Shown here piece by piece: positions 7,934-13,713 of a stretch of 14,586 bases of DNA. The notes beneath the pieces were generated by a model. The model searched no databases. It was not told the DNA's origin and worked only from the letters and a program-made list of their open reading frames with translations. A program made the position numbers and the translations under genes. Position 1 is the first letter of the stretch. The number at the start of each line of letters is the position of its first letter. Source of the stretch: an uncultured Alphaproteobacteria bacterium (GTDB taxonomy: Bacteria; Pseudomonadota; Alphaproteobacteria; RF32; CAG-239); the NCBI GenBank assembly GCA_910580155.1, contig CAJTWX010000039.1:1-14586 (forward strand). The letters are read 5' to 3'.

Positions 7934-8341
7934 ATGTTCAAAAATTTTATGTTACTTGCAAGCCTTATTTTCGGGCTTTCCGCCTGCGCCACTTCTGAAA
8001 ATTATACCGCACAGCTAAACGGCGAAGTCGGCAAAACCGCACAACAGCTCACTGCCAAATACGGCACGCCAACACACGTCAAACGCCTCGCAAACGGCGA
8101 TGAAATTTTCTCATACGTCAGTGTTAACGAACAAGTTTTACCTGACCCCAACTATTATTTCAATACCGGCTTTATGACCGAAGACGAAATGTTTGCTCCG
8201 TTCACCTACGGCGGCAATGCCATTCCGGTCGGCAACTTTATGGGCGAAGTCGTTACAGATTATTGTAAAACCAAGTTTTACCTCAAAAACAATATCGTAA
8301 CCTCGTGGCAATGGAGCGGCAACTCCTGCGTTGCGATGTAA
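7934..8341 (+). CDS. Small outer-envelope lipoprotein
   Basis: The 135-aa product starts with a lipoprotein signal peptide: a lysine at position 3, a hydrophobic core, and a lipobox LSAC with acylated Cys18. The following residues are Ala-Thr rather than Asp, so by the Lol rule sorting to the outer membrane is likely. The mature part begins LNGEVGKTAQQLTAKYGTPTHV, which resembles the opening helix-turn of BamE/SmpA-like small lipoproteins. It ends with YCKTKFYLKNNIVTSWQWSGNSC, a C..KF.....IV..W.W.GN.C pattern seen in uncharacterised proteobacterial lipoproteins. Cys pairs near the end may form a disulfide. GAAGGAG stands before the ATG. The gene is monocistronic: own promoter upstream, hairpin terminator at 8372-8395. 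The function is unknown; an outer-membrane role is inference. Confidence 0.85.
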   Translation: MFKNFMLLASLIFGLSACATSENYTAQLNGEVGKTAQQLTAKYGTPTHVKRLANGDEIFSYVSVNEQVLPDPNYYFNTGFMTEDEMFAPFTYGGNAIPVGNFMGEVVTDYCKTKFYLKNNIVTSWQWSGNSCVAM

Positions 8342-8371
8342 CGCTGAAACCCCTATTATCTAAAACAAATA

Positions 8372-8395
8372 AAACCCTCGGAAAACCGAGGGTTT
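8372..8395. terminator. Bidirectional hairpin terminator
   Basis: A 10-bp perfect stem, AAACCCTCGG (8372-8381) with CCGAGGGTTT (8386-8395), has an AAAA loop. It lies between the convergent lipoprotein and tRNA-Thr genes. The minus-strand side has the better U-rich tail (TTTTATTTGTTTTA), so it mainly ends the tRNA transcript. Confidence 0.85.
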
Positions 8396-8400
8396 AAAAC

Positions 8401-8476
8401 TGGTGCCAACAGAGAGACTCGAACTCCCGACCCACTGATTACAAATCAGTAGCTCTACCAACTGAGCTATGTTGGC
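8401..8476 (-). tRNA. tRNA-Thr(UGU)
   Basis: The minus strand folds into a complete 76-nt cloverleaf. The acceptor stem is GCCAACA/TGTTGGC with A discriminator and encoded CCA. The D arm is GCTC/GAGC with an AGTTGGTA loop. The anticodon stem is ACTGA/TCAGT with loop TTTGTAA, placing anticodon UGU (reads ACA, Thr) at 34-36. The variable loop has 5 nt. The T arm is GGGAG/CTCTC (one G-U) with loop TTCGAGT. It is transcribed alone, from a near-consensus promoter at 8492-8520 to the hairpin at 8372-8395. Confidence 0.97.
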
Positions 8477-8491
8477 GCTCAACTGAAAACT

Positions 8492-8520
8492 TTTATACTG
8501 TACAGATTTTAGAATGTCAA
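8492..8520 (-). promoter_or_regulatory. Near-consensus promoter of tRNA-Thr
   Basis: On the minus strand a perfect TTGACA (8520-8515) and TATAAA (8497-8492) are separated by exactly 17 bp. The start point would be about 8485, just ahead of the mature tRNA 5' end at 8476. This is the strongest promoter in the window and supports vegetative sigma70 consensus use in this organism. Confidence 0.85.
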
Positions 8521-8532
8521 TAACATTTTTTC

Positions 8533-8560
8533 TTGTTTTTAATAATTTTTAAGTTATACT
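8533..8560 (+). promoter_or_regulatory. Sigma70-like promoter for the 8604 gene
   Basis: TTGTTT (8533-8538) and TATACT (8555-8560) are 16 bp apart in an AT-rich spacer. The start point would be about 8567, leaving a leader of about 37 nt. The promoter is divergent from the tRNA-Thr promoter. Confidence 0.5.
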
Positions 8561-8603
8561 CACAACAATTCAAAAATTATTGTTAAATTAAATATTTATT
8601 TTT

Positions 8604-9227
8604 ATGAAAGACTTTTTATTTGATTTTTTAAACGGTCCGTGGATTCCCGCTATAATGATTATTGCCGGCATCCTGATTTTTGCCATTGTCTACTACCGAA
8701 CAGAAAAACAAGTTGATGCTTACCGCAAAGATGTCCAGCAAATGTTGGTCAATGGTCTGGCTTTTAGCGAATACTTTGACACTTTCAAAACCGCCATTTA
8801 TGCTGTCGGTAAAGAGAAAAAGCAATTCGTAACCTCAACCGGAACAACCATTTCTCTTCCGGATGATAAGCCGCTTGAACTGATCTTTCACAAGCTGGGA
8901 GCAGAGTCGCAAATTCCAAGTAACGGATACGCCGTTATTTGTGAAAAAACAGACGTTCGCAAAAGTGACAACGCACTTCTGCTGTTTTTTTGCCCCGCTA
9001 ACCACTCCCGAGCTGAATGGACGGTTATTTTCAACGACAAAAAACAGCTCGTTTGCGAACACCATCAAATGGGCAGGCTCACAATAGATTCCCCCACGGA
9101 TAAAAATCTCCGCACCGGAGACGTGATAACGCTGATGTCCGTTGTCCACAGCGCCAAAGAGAATCTTTTACTTTTCTCGGACAAGCCGGCAGAGTGCCCG
9201 CTCGTTCTTCGCTATGAAATCCTTTAG
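8604..9227 (+). CDS. Membrane-anchored protein of unknown function
   Basis: The 207-aa product has one membrane segment at about residues 13-31 (IPAIMIIAGILIFAIVYY), followed by a basic, soluble region of about 175 aa. No family is recognised. The soluble part is predicted mixed alpha/beta, with a helix KQVDAYRKDVQQMLVNGLAFSEYFDTFKTAI after the membrane and beta-rich stretches later (EWTVIFNDKKQLVCEH, GDVITLMSVVHSAKENLLLFS). The positive-inside rule is ambiguous: Arg/Lys follow the TM, so the soluble domain may be cytoplasmic. The ATG at 8604 has no clear Shine-Dalgarno, only an AT-rich leader, so translation may be weak or leader-dependent. It has its own promoter (8533-8560) and a strong terminator (9242-9265), so it is a single-gene unit. 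Confidence 0.82.
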   Translation: MKDFLFDFLNGPWIPAIMIIAGILIFAIVYYRTEKQVDAYRKDVQQMLVNGLAFSEYFDTFKTAIYAVGKEKKQFVTSTGTTISLPDDKPLELIFHKLGAESQIPSNGYAVICEKTDVRKSDNALLLFFCPANHSRAEWTVIFNDKKQLVCEHHQMGRLTIDSPTDKNLRTGDVITLMSVVHSAKENLLLFSDKPAECPLVLRYEIL

Positions 9228-9241
9228 CAATAGCCCTTATC

Positions 9242-9270
9242 AAGCCCATCCCCACGGATGGGCTTTTTTA
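9242..9270 (+). terminator. Intrinsic terminator after the 8604 gene
   Basis: The stem AAGCCCATCC (9242-9251) / GGATGGGCTT (9256-9265) has a four-base CCAC loop and is followed by a TTTTTT run, a classic rho-independent terminator. Confidence 0.92.
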
Positions 9271-9317
9271 TGTGGCACTTTGTAACAAAAATTTAAGATT
9301 TCTCAATGCAAAATATG

Positions 9318-9346
9318 TTGCAGAGAGCTAAATTTTATGCTATATT
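9318..9346 (+). promoter_or_regulatory. Sigma70-like promoter for the 9382 gene
   Basis: TTGCAG (9318-9323) and TATATT (9341-9346) are separated by 17 bp. Transcription would start about 9353. The in-frame ATG at 9337 would lie upstream of that start point, which argues for translation from 9382. Confidence 0.65.
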
Positions 9347-9381
9347 TAAACAAAACAGATACCCGTTTAAGGAGAAAGACA

Positions 9382-10233
9382 ATGGCTGACAGAAGAATAA
9401 AAAGCGAAGAGGAATTAAAACAACAGCTTGAGGAAGCACTCAAAAAGCTGCATCCTCAAATTGCCGAAAAGAAAAGCCACGAACCATTATTAAGCAAGTA
9501 TGAAAAACTGGCAGCCCGACCGGACGAGGCAAAAAGCGTTGAAAACAAAAAAGACAAAACCAAACCTCTGGGTTTAGGTGATTTAGCTAAAAAAGGTAAC
9601 GCCCTTGAAAAAAAGGCCAAAGAAGCCGGCATAGATTTCACCCGTCCAAACAAAGAAAAAGATGACAAGGCTAAAGAAGACGAGAAGAAAAAAGAGAAAG
9701 AAAAAGAGAACTCGCCGGAAAAACAAGAAGCCAAAATGAAAGAGATGTTCTCAAAAGTAAAACTCCCAAGCGGAATGGAGATTCATCAGGAAGGCCCGCA
9801 ATGGGTTTTAGTCAGCAAAGACGGCAAACAGCGTACGGATGTAACCGATGTTATGAACACGATTGACAAGTTCAACCAAAATGTTGACGCTGCAAACGAG
9901 CAAAACCGGATGGAAAATGCTGCTCAAAGCAGTGTAGACAAAGCGGCTGATGTCAACAAAGGCAAAGAAATCACCACGGAAGGTAAAGTTGCCGCAGTTG
10001 AGCAGTCTCTGCCGAATATTAAAGGAATGGACGGTCAGGCTGTCTTCAAACCAGAAGACGTCAAAGCAGTTGCCGAAACAGCCATCAGCCACGCTATCGA
10101 AAAAGACATCCTAGAAAAATTAAAAGACCCGAAAGCATTGGAAGAAATGCGCAAACGCGAAAAGAACAACGAGCGCAAAGCCGAAGACATTGCCCGCGAA
10201 TTAGCAGAAAAACAAGCCCGCGGCGGACGCTAA
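9382..10233 (+). CDS. Highly charged helical protein of unknown function
   Basis: The 283-aa protein has no signal peptide or membrane segment and is extremely rich in Lys and Glu. Residues about 7-35 form an amphipathic helix (SEEELKQQLEEALKKL). About 55-130 is a low-complexity KE-rich stretch (KEKDDKAKEDEKKKEKEKE), probably disordered or single-helix. A more ordered block follows around 131-165 (MFSKVKLPSGMEIHQEGPQWVLVSKDGKQ), and the C-terminus is helical (KDPKALEEMRKREKNNERKAEDIARELAEKQ). No family is recognised. ATG 9382 has AAGGAG about 8 nt upstream and lies behind the promoter at 9318-9346. The gene stands alone, with a terminator at 10241-10263. Its composition suggests a cytosolic scaffold or nucleic-acid/ribosome-associated role, but that is guesswork. 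Confidence 0.88.
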   Translation: MADRRIKSEEELKQQLEEALKKLHPQIAEKKSHEPLLSKYEKLAARPDEAKSVENKKDKTKPLGLGDLAKKGNALEKKAKEAGIDFTRPNKEKDDKAKEDEKKKEKEKENSPEKQEAKMKEMFSKVKLPSGMEIHQEGPQWVLVSKDGKQRTDVTDVMNTIDKFNQNVDAANEQNRMENAAQSSVDKAADVNKGKEITTEGKVAAVEQSLPNIKGMDGQAVFKPEDVKAVAETAISHAIEKDILEKLKDPKALEEMRKREKNNERKAEDIARELAEKQARGGR

Positions 10234-10240
10234 CTCACAC

Positions 10241-10266
10241 AAACGGAGCATCAAGCTCCGTTTTTT
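10241..10266 (+). terminator. Intrinsic terminator after the 9382 gene
   Basis: The stem AAACGGAGC (10241-10249) / GCTCCGTTT (10255-10263) has an ATCAA loop and is followed by further T residues. It begins 7 bp after the stop codon. Confidence 0.93.
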
Positions 10267-10305
10267 ATTACCTTATGCCATTCTCCCTCTCATCCATCAA
10301 AAGTC

Positions 10306-10342
10306 ATTGCGAGGCGCGCCGTAAGGCAATAACCGAAGCAAT
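10306..10342. repeat. Dispersed ATTGC...GCAAT hairpin repeat, copy C
   Basis: ATTGC (10306-10310) and GCAAT (10338-10342) bracket a GC-rich core that contains the palindrome GGCGCGCC (10313-10320). The outer arms GTCATTGCGAGGC...GCAATC match those at 13036-13075, so this is one family of intergenic repeats. It lies between the convergent genes ending at 10233 and 10445. Confidence 0.7.
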
Positions 10343-10370
10343 CCATAACTTATGCGTAGCATTCCTTTTT

Positions 10371-10398
10371 AACCTCCTTCTCCTCGGAGGGGGAGGTT
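10371..10398. repeat. Long perfect hairpin element AACCTCC...GGAGGTT
   Basis: A 28-nt element folds into a 13-bp stem (two G-U pairs) with a two-base apex, from AACCTCC (10371-10377) to GGAGGTT (10392-10398). It has no T-tract on either side, so it is not an ordinary terminator. The form matches dispersed CT/GA-rich hairpin elements found between genes in various bacteria. It sits 26 bp from the ATTGC-type repeat. Confidence 0.65.
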
Positions 10399-10444
10399 AG
10401 GAGGGGGGAAATTAAACAAACATCCCCTAATAACTACCGGATTA

Positions 10445-11398
10445 TCACGCCCGTTCGGCTTGTTTGGCTTTGCCTTTCTGAAACGGCATCAACTTTTTAA
10501 TCCCGTCATTAAGCACATCGCGCACGGAAACATTTTGAAAATCAATATTGCGCTGTGCATATTGCTGCTTGAGCATTTCTTCCATCTTAACACGCCACTG
10601 AAAATGTTTTTTCAAGCTCGCAACCAAACTGTCACGGCTGATTTCCATCTCCCCGCCTTTGCTTTTTGCAGGTGAAATATTAATACCGCATTCTTTTAAA
10701 ACGCCGCTGAACTTGCCCAAAACTTCCGGTGATAAATGCCCGAGCGCCGCCTGCTGCGGTTTCTGCCTGAGATATTCAACCAGTTTCGTGCGGTTTGCCT
10801 TGTCACCAAACATCGGCAGCATCTGCGCCAATTCCGCCATAACCTGCGAGTCAGTTCTTTCACCGCGTTTTTGACTGCGGTTCATTTGTTTAATCAAGTG
10901 AAACAAATATTTTTCCGGCTGATTTTCCTGCCAATCGCGTGCAATAGCACTTCTATCATTTTCGCGCGAAAGCCTCCACTGCAATTTCTGCTCTTCGGAA
11001 AGGTCGCCGCCTTGTGCTGCTTTAAGCAGTTTTTCACGCAGCACGCGGTTTTCCGCCATCGCTTTGACTGTTTCCGCCGAATACCCCAACGCCAACATCG
11101 TTACACTGAAGTCAAGCAGTTCAATTGTTTCTTTCTCTTCTTTTGCCGAAAGTTTCTCTTCTTTTTTGATAAAGTCTTTAACCTGTTCATTGCCGTTTAA
11201 AAGCTCTCGTGGCAGCCTGTCCTGATAGCGGTTTTTCACCCACTCGGGAATCCGCCGCCAAACGTCATAATGCGCACTATGGCGGGAAACAATCGCCGTC
11301 AACACATCCTCGGGCACATTGCTCGCCGTCGCTCTCCGATAGTCATCCGGATAGTTCGCATATAAAAATCTTTCAAAATCGCTCGAATTGACAGACAT
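10445..11398 (-). CDS. Helical cytosolic protein of unknown function
   Basis: The 317-aa product has no signal peptide or membrane segment and is predicted almost entirely alpha-helical. Notable parts: the N-terminus SSDFERFLYANYPDDYRRA, an acidic/basic middle VKDFIKKEEKLSAKEEKETIELL (about 73-95), a region GYSAETVKAMAENRVLREKLLKAA, a central block DWQENQPEKYLFHLIKQMNRSQKRGER, and a basic C-terminus PFQKGKAKQAERA. No known family is recognised. GGGGA lies 7 nt before the ATG. A promoter with a perfect TATAAT is at 11434-11462. It converges on the charged-protein gene at 9382 across about 210 bp of hairpin repeats. Both are orphan helical proteins, which may reflect a lineage-specific role, but no link is shown by the sequence. 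Confidence 0.85.
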   Translation of the reverse strand: MSVNSSDFERFLYANYPDDYRRATASNVPEDVLTAIVSRHSAHYDVWRRIPEWVKNRYQDRLPRELLNGNEQVKDFIKKEEKLSAKEEKETIELLDFSVTMLALGYSAETVKAMAENRVLREKLLKAAQGGDLSEEQKLQWRLSRENDRSAIARDWQENQPEKYLFHLIKQMNRSQKRGERTDSQVMAELAQMLPMFGDKANRTKLVEYLRQKPQQAALGHLSPEVLGKFSGVLKECGINISPAKSKGGEMEISRDSLVASLKKHFQWRVKMEEMLKQQYAQRNIDFQNVSVRDVLNDGIKKLMPFQKGKAKQAERA

Positions 11399-11433
11399 AA
11401 CACATCCCCTGCCTAAATTCCTAATATATAAAT

Positions 11434-11462
11434 ATTATAACACAGATAATTTTGCTCTGCAA
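11434..11462 (-). promoter_or_regulatory. Sigma70-like promoter for the 10445-11398 gene
   Basis: On the minus strand TTGCAG (11462-11457) and a perfect TATAAT (11439-11434) are separated by 17 bp. Transcription would begin about 11427, giving a leader of about 29 nt that contains the GGGGA ribosome-binding site. Confidence 0.75.
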
Positions 11463-11480
11463 CAAAAAAGCGCAAACAAA

Positions 11481-11516
11481 ATCCCCCGCTTTCAGCCAAA
11501 GCCAAAATTGGGGGAT
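11481..11516 (-). terminator. Hairpin terminator after the 11522 gene
   Basis: On the minus strand ATCCCCC (11516-11510) pairs with GGGGGAT (11487-11481) around a 22-nt loop and is followed by TTTGTTTG. It begins 5 bp after the stop codon of the upstream minus-strand gene. The large loop makes it less certain than the others. Confidence 0.65.
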
Positions 11517-11521
11517 AATGT

Positions 11522-11878
11522 TTAGAAGTCGTCTATCTCGCGTGCATCGTCGAGCATTTTTTCATAACGCTGCGCGCTCTGAACAACCAAAGCAAGCAAC
11601 ATTACCACTGCCACACCGAGAAACAAATTGACAAGCCACGCCAGCTCATACAATTGCCCCAACTCAATGCCAAGCATCGAGTAAAGTAGCAGCTTAAAGC
11701 TCTGCTCTTTGAGGTTCAGCTTGCCGAAACAATCCAGAATGATTGTCAACACCGCAAACACAACACCCACAAGAACCAAGACAATACCAATAACCGCGGG
11801 ACATACATTCACGAGAATAAACATCAGGGCTGCTCCGAAAAAGAACGCCCAAGAAAAAAGATTTCTCAATTTTTCCAT
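11522..11878 (-). CDS. Small three-TM membrane protein of unknown function
   Basis: The 118-aa product has hydrophobic segments at about residues 8-26 (SWAFFFGAALMFILVNV), 28-48 (AVIGIVLVLVGVVFAVLTIIL) and 75-100 (YELAWLVNLFLGVAVVMLLALVV). It ends with a charged tail, QRYEKMLDDAREIDDF. No family is recognised. An inner-membrane location is likely. ATG 11878 is used; a GTG one codon upstream is the alternative. There is no clear Shine-Dalgarno, only an A-rich leader. It has its own promoter (11917-11945) and terminator (11481-11516), so it is a single-gene unit between two other minus-strand genes. Confidence 0.78.
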   Translation of the reverse strand: MEKLRNLFSWAFFFGAALMFILVNVCPAVIGIVLVLVGVVFAVLTIILDCFGKLNLKEQSFKLLLYSMLGIELGQLYELAWLVNLFLGVAVVMLLALVVQSAQRYEKMLDDAREIDDF

Positions 11879-11916
11879 CACATAATTATTTTTAAGTTAT
11901 ACATTTTCTAAAAAAG

Positions 11917-11945
11917 AAAATACCACATATTCAGAATTTATGCAA
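11917..11945 (-). promoter_or_regulatory. Sigma70-like promoter for the 11522 gene
   Basis: On the minus strand TTGCAT (11945-11940) and TATTTT (11922-11917) are separated by 17 bp, in an 80-bp AT-rich spacer. Confidence 0.5.
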
Positions 11946-11959
11946 CATTTTTCTCAAAT

Positions 11960-12925
11960 TTATTTCGTTCCATACAAAAACCAGCGTAGTTTAGCCTTTG
12001 ACAAAGACATTGCCGCACGCGTTGCCGGCGTTGAGCTTAACGCATTAAGCATCATAAAGTCGTGAATAACACCGTTAAAGCGCACCGCAATCACCGGACA
12101 GCCTGCTTCGTCAAGTTTCCGCGCATATTCCTCACCCTCATCGCGCAACACATCGTTTTCGCCCGTAATCACCAATGCCGGCGGCAAATCTTTCAGCTCG
12201 TCCACCGTTGCCATTAAAGGGCTGGCCTCTTTCGCCTTGCGTTTTTCCTCATCAGGCAGATATTGGTTCCAAAACCACTTCATCGCCTCTTTGGTAAGCC
12301 ACGGGCCGTTTTCAAACGTTTGGTACGATTCGGTATCAAACGCCGCCGATGTTACCGGATACAGCAGCAGCTGGAAGCAGATTGCAGGCTTTCCGCCCCG
12401 CTCTTTAGCCATCATAGCCATCACCGTCGCCATATTGCCGCCCACACTGTCACCGGCAACCGCCAGATGTTTGGTATCAAGCCCGTATTCATTGCCGTGT
12501 TCGGCGATATATTGCAAACCTTTAAACAAATCTTCCGTTACTTGCGGAAACTGCCCTTCGGGTGCCTGCGTATAAATCGGGAACACCACACCTGCCGGAA
12601 TATCCGCCGCCAGCTCCGAGATAAGCCGCCGGTGCGTCACATCATCGCCCATTACCCAGCCACCGCCGTGAATATAATAAATAACCCCGACCTCGCCGGT
12701 CAACCCCGCAGGCTTGACAATCAGCAACTTGAGCTTGCGCCCCTCGCCAACAGGCACATCAATTTTAAGCGCCGTCACCTCGGGATTTTCCACTTCGGTT
12801 TTCTGCACATCCAAAAGCACTTGTCGCGCCTCTTGCGGTGTCAGCTCATACAAAGGCTTGCCACCTTTTTCATTCAGATTGTCAACAAATATTTTAACGT
12901 CACGAAACAACTTTTCTTTTGCCAT
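11960..12925 (-). CDS. HSL-family alpha/beta-hydrolase (esterase/lipase)
   Basis: This cytosolic serine esterase of the hormone-sensitive-lipase family (321 aa) probably hydrolyses short acyl esters; the natural substrate is not known. The oxyanion-hole motif HGGGW is at 86-90. The nucleophile elbow GDSVGG has Ser160 (158-163). The acid is Asp258 in TGENDVLRDEG, and the base is His288 in VIHDF. All three triad residues are present at normal spacing. No signal peptide is visible. AAGGAG precedes the ATG at a good distance, and a promoter lies at 12950-12977. The gene is monocistronic; no terminator is visible at its 3' end. GDSVGG, rather than GDSAGG, is a common variant in bacterial members. 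Confidence 0.93.
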   Translation of the reverse strand: MAKEKLFRDVKIFVDNLNEKGGKPLYELTPQEARQVLLDVQKTEVENPEVTALKIDVPVGEGRKLKLLIVKPAGLTGEVGVIYYIHGGGWVMGDDVTHRRLISELAADIPAGVVFPIYTQAPEGQFPQVTEDLFKGLQYIAEHGNEYGLDTKHLAVAGDSVGGNMATVMAMMAKERGGKPAICFQLLLYPVTSAAFDTESYQTFENGPWLTKEAMKWFWNQYLPDEEKRKAKEASPLMATVDELKDLPPALVITGENDVLRDEGEEYARKLDEAGCPVIAVRFNGVIHDFMMLNALSSTPATRAAMSLSKAKLRWFLYGTK

Positions 12926-12949
12926 ATCAAAATCTCCTTTTCTTTCTCC

Positions 12950-12977
12950 AAAATAGGATACCGAAACCCGTTTTCAA
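12950..12977 (-). promoter_or_regulatory. Sigma70-like promoter of the esterase gene
   Basis: On the minus strand TTGAAA (12977-12972) and TATTTT (12955-12950) are 16 bp apart and lie 25 bp upstream of the ATG. Confidence 0.5.
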
Positions 12978-12999
12978 GCACCTGAAAAAGATTCTTTCC

Positions 13000-13023
13000 A
13001 TTGCAGCTACACGCTGTGGCAAT
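13000..13023. repeat. Dispersed ATTGC...GCAAT hairpin repeat, copy A
   Basis: ATTGC-AGC (13000-13007) pairs with GCT...GCAAT (13013-13023), with a GTG bulge before GCAAT. The end GTGGCAATCTC is identical to that of copy B 18 bp to the right, so the two form a short tandem of degenerate copies. Confidence 0.65.
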
Positions 13024-13040
13024 CTCCTCCCTCGCTAGTC

Positions 13041-13071
13041 ATTGCGAGGCTTGCCTGCAAGCCGTGGCAAT
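13041..13071. repeat. Dispersed ATTGC...GCAAT hairpin repeat, copy B
   Basis: ATTGC (13041-13045) pairs with GCAAT (13067-13071), and GGCTTGC (13048-13054) pairs with GCAAGCC (13057-13063). The left flank GTCATTGCGAGGC is shared exactly with copy C near 10303. Confidence 0.75.
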
Positions 13072-13100
13072 CTCAACCCGCAAGAGCATACAAAATTAAC

Positions 13101-13128
13101 TTGACTTTAACCCCATACCCTCTATACT
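13101..13128 (+). promoter_or_regulatory. Strong sigma70-like promoter of a structured RNA/leader
   Basis: TTGACT (13101-13106) and TATACT (13123-13128) are 16 bp apart, each one mismatch from consensus. Transcription would start about 13135, some 180 nt before the next start codon. Confidence 0.7.
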
Positions 13129-13134
13129 CGCCAA

Positions 13135-13292
13135 TGTCGGCAGAGATGCCGTCAGGGCTGTCAGAGGCTCTCAAAGCATTTTCCTTGATGTAAGTCAGGG
13201 AGCTTATGGCTATATATTGAAGGCCATAAGAGTCATAGCTTTGTGATTTCTGAACTCCCTGGCGCTAGGATAACCCTTGCGCCATTTGTTTT
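13135..13292 (+). ncRNA. Candidate structured small RNA or long leader
   Basis: The non-coding stretch behind the promoter has several nested stems. A 5' hairpin pairs CGGCA with TGCCG (13138-13151, GAGA loop). A long-range stem pairs CAGGGAG (about 13197-13203) with CTCCCTG (about 13255-13261). It encloses a perfect 8-bp hairpin CTTATGGC/GCCATAAG (13203-13230) and a small TCATA/TGTGA hairpin (13233-13246), together a three-way junction. Then comes GGCGC/GCGCC (about 13261-13283) with an inner AGG/CCT, followed by ATTTGTTTT, a possible terminator. No ORF longer than a few codons fits. It is either a free RNA of about 155 nt or a regulatory leader for the HTH gene at 13316. It matches no RNA class I recognise. 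The stems and promoter are seen; transcription is inferred. Confidence 0.55.
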
Positions 13293-13315
13293 AACATTTA
13301 ATTGGAGTTTATAAT

Positions 13316-13627
13316 ATGAGTAAAGTAACATTCAAATCATTGGACGATATGCAACAATACAGTTACAGCGGTTCAAAACTGTGTGATGATATCAACGGCA
13401 AAATATGCGCAATGATGTTGCACTTGCGTGAAAGCCGCTGTTTAACCACACTGGACGTATCAAACGCCACCGGTTTACAGGTTGCCACCATCAAACTGAT
13501 TGAAAGCGGGCGCAAAAAACTTAAATGGAGTCAAATTGCCCGCCTGATGCGTTATTACGGCGTCTGGGCAGAGATTAAATTCATCTCCCAACCCCAAGAA
13601 ATCAAACTCGACGAATTATTAAAATAA
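13316..13627 (+). CDS. Small XRE-like helix-turn-helix protein
   Basis: The 103-aa protein is probably a DNA-binding regulator. Residues about 33-82 form a single XRE/Cro-type HTH: LRESRCLTTLDVSNATGLQVATIKLIESGRKKLKWSQIARLMRYYGV, with the recognition helix at about LQVATIKLIESGR. The C-terminus VWAEIKFISQP is predicted to be a beta strand, as in HipB- and HigA-like dimerising antitoxins. The N-terminus (FKSLDDMQQYSYSGSKLCDDINGKICAMM) is not recognised. TTGGAG lies 8 nt before the ATG. The gene follows the structured leader and is closed by a strong terminator, so no toxin gene is co-transcribed with it. An orphan antitoxin-like regulator or autoregulator is possible; the target is unknown. 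Confidence 0.85.
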   Translation: MSKVTFKSLDDMQQYSYSGSKLCDDINGKICAMMLHLRESRCLTTLDVSNATGLQVATIKLIESGRKKLKWSQIARLMRYYGVWAEIKFISQPQEIKLDELLK

Positions 13628-13633
13628 CCTCGG

Positions 13634-13655
13634 CGCTCCTTCGGGAGCGTTTTTT
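13634..13655 (+). terminator. Intrinsic terminator after the HTH gene
   Basis: CGCTCC (13634-13639), an exceptionally stable TTCG tetraloop, and GGAGCG (13644-13649) are followed by TTTTTT, 6 bp after the stop codon. Confidence 0.95.
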
Positions 13656-13713
13656 CTGGACTCTTGCTAAAAACCGTGTTACACACATCCACAAAATCAA
13701 ATTATTTAGATAT

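Noticed and set aside
10371..10398. Terminator for the convergent genes
   Set aside because: The hairpin is strong but lacks a T-tract on either strand. Better termination sequence for the plus gene is at 10241-10266.
10736..11200. 154-codon plus-strand frame within the 10445-11398 gene
   Set aside because: It is Phe/Arg/His-rich shadow sequence. The minus-strand frame is longer, with a perfect TATAAT promoter and a ribosome-binding site.
12263..12985. Long plus-strand open frame opposite the esterase gene
   Set aside because: It is the antisense shadow of the HSL-family hydrolase, which has a full catalytic triad. The shadow is Arg/His-rich without any domain or RBS.
13000..13071. CRISPR array
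   Set aside because: The two repeated hairpins are degenerate, with no regular spacers and no cas genes nearby. They fit dispersed intergenic repeats.
13135..13292. 6S RNA or a known riboswitch
   Set aside because: Length and promoter would suit 6S, but the 5' and 3' ends do not pair to form the closing stem, and I recognise no known aptamer core. Left as unassigned.
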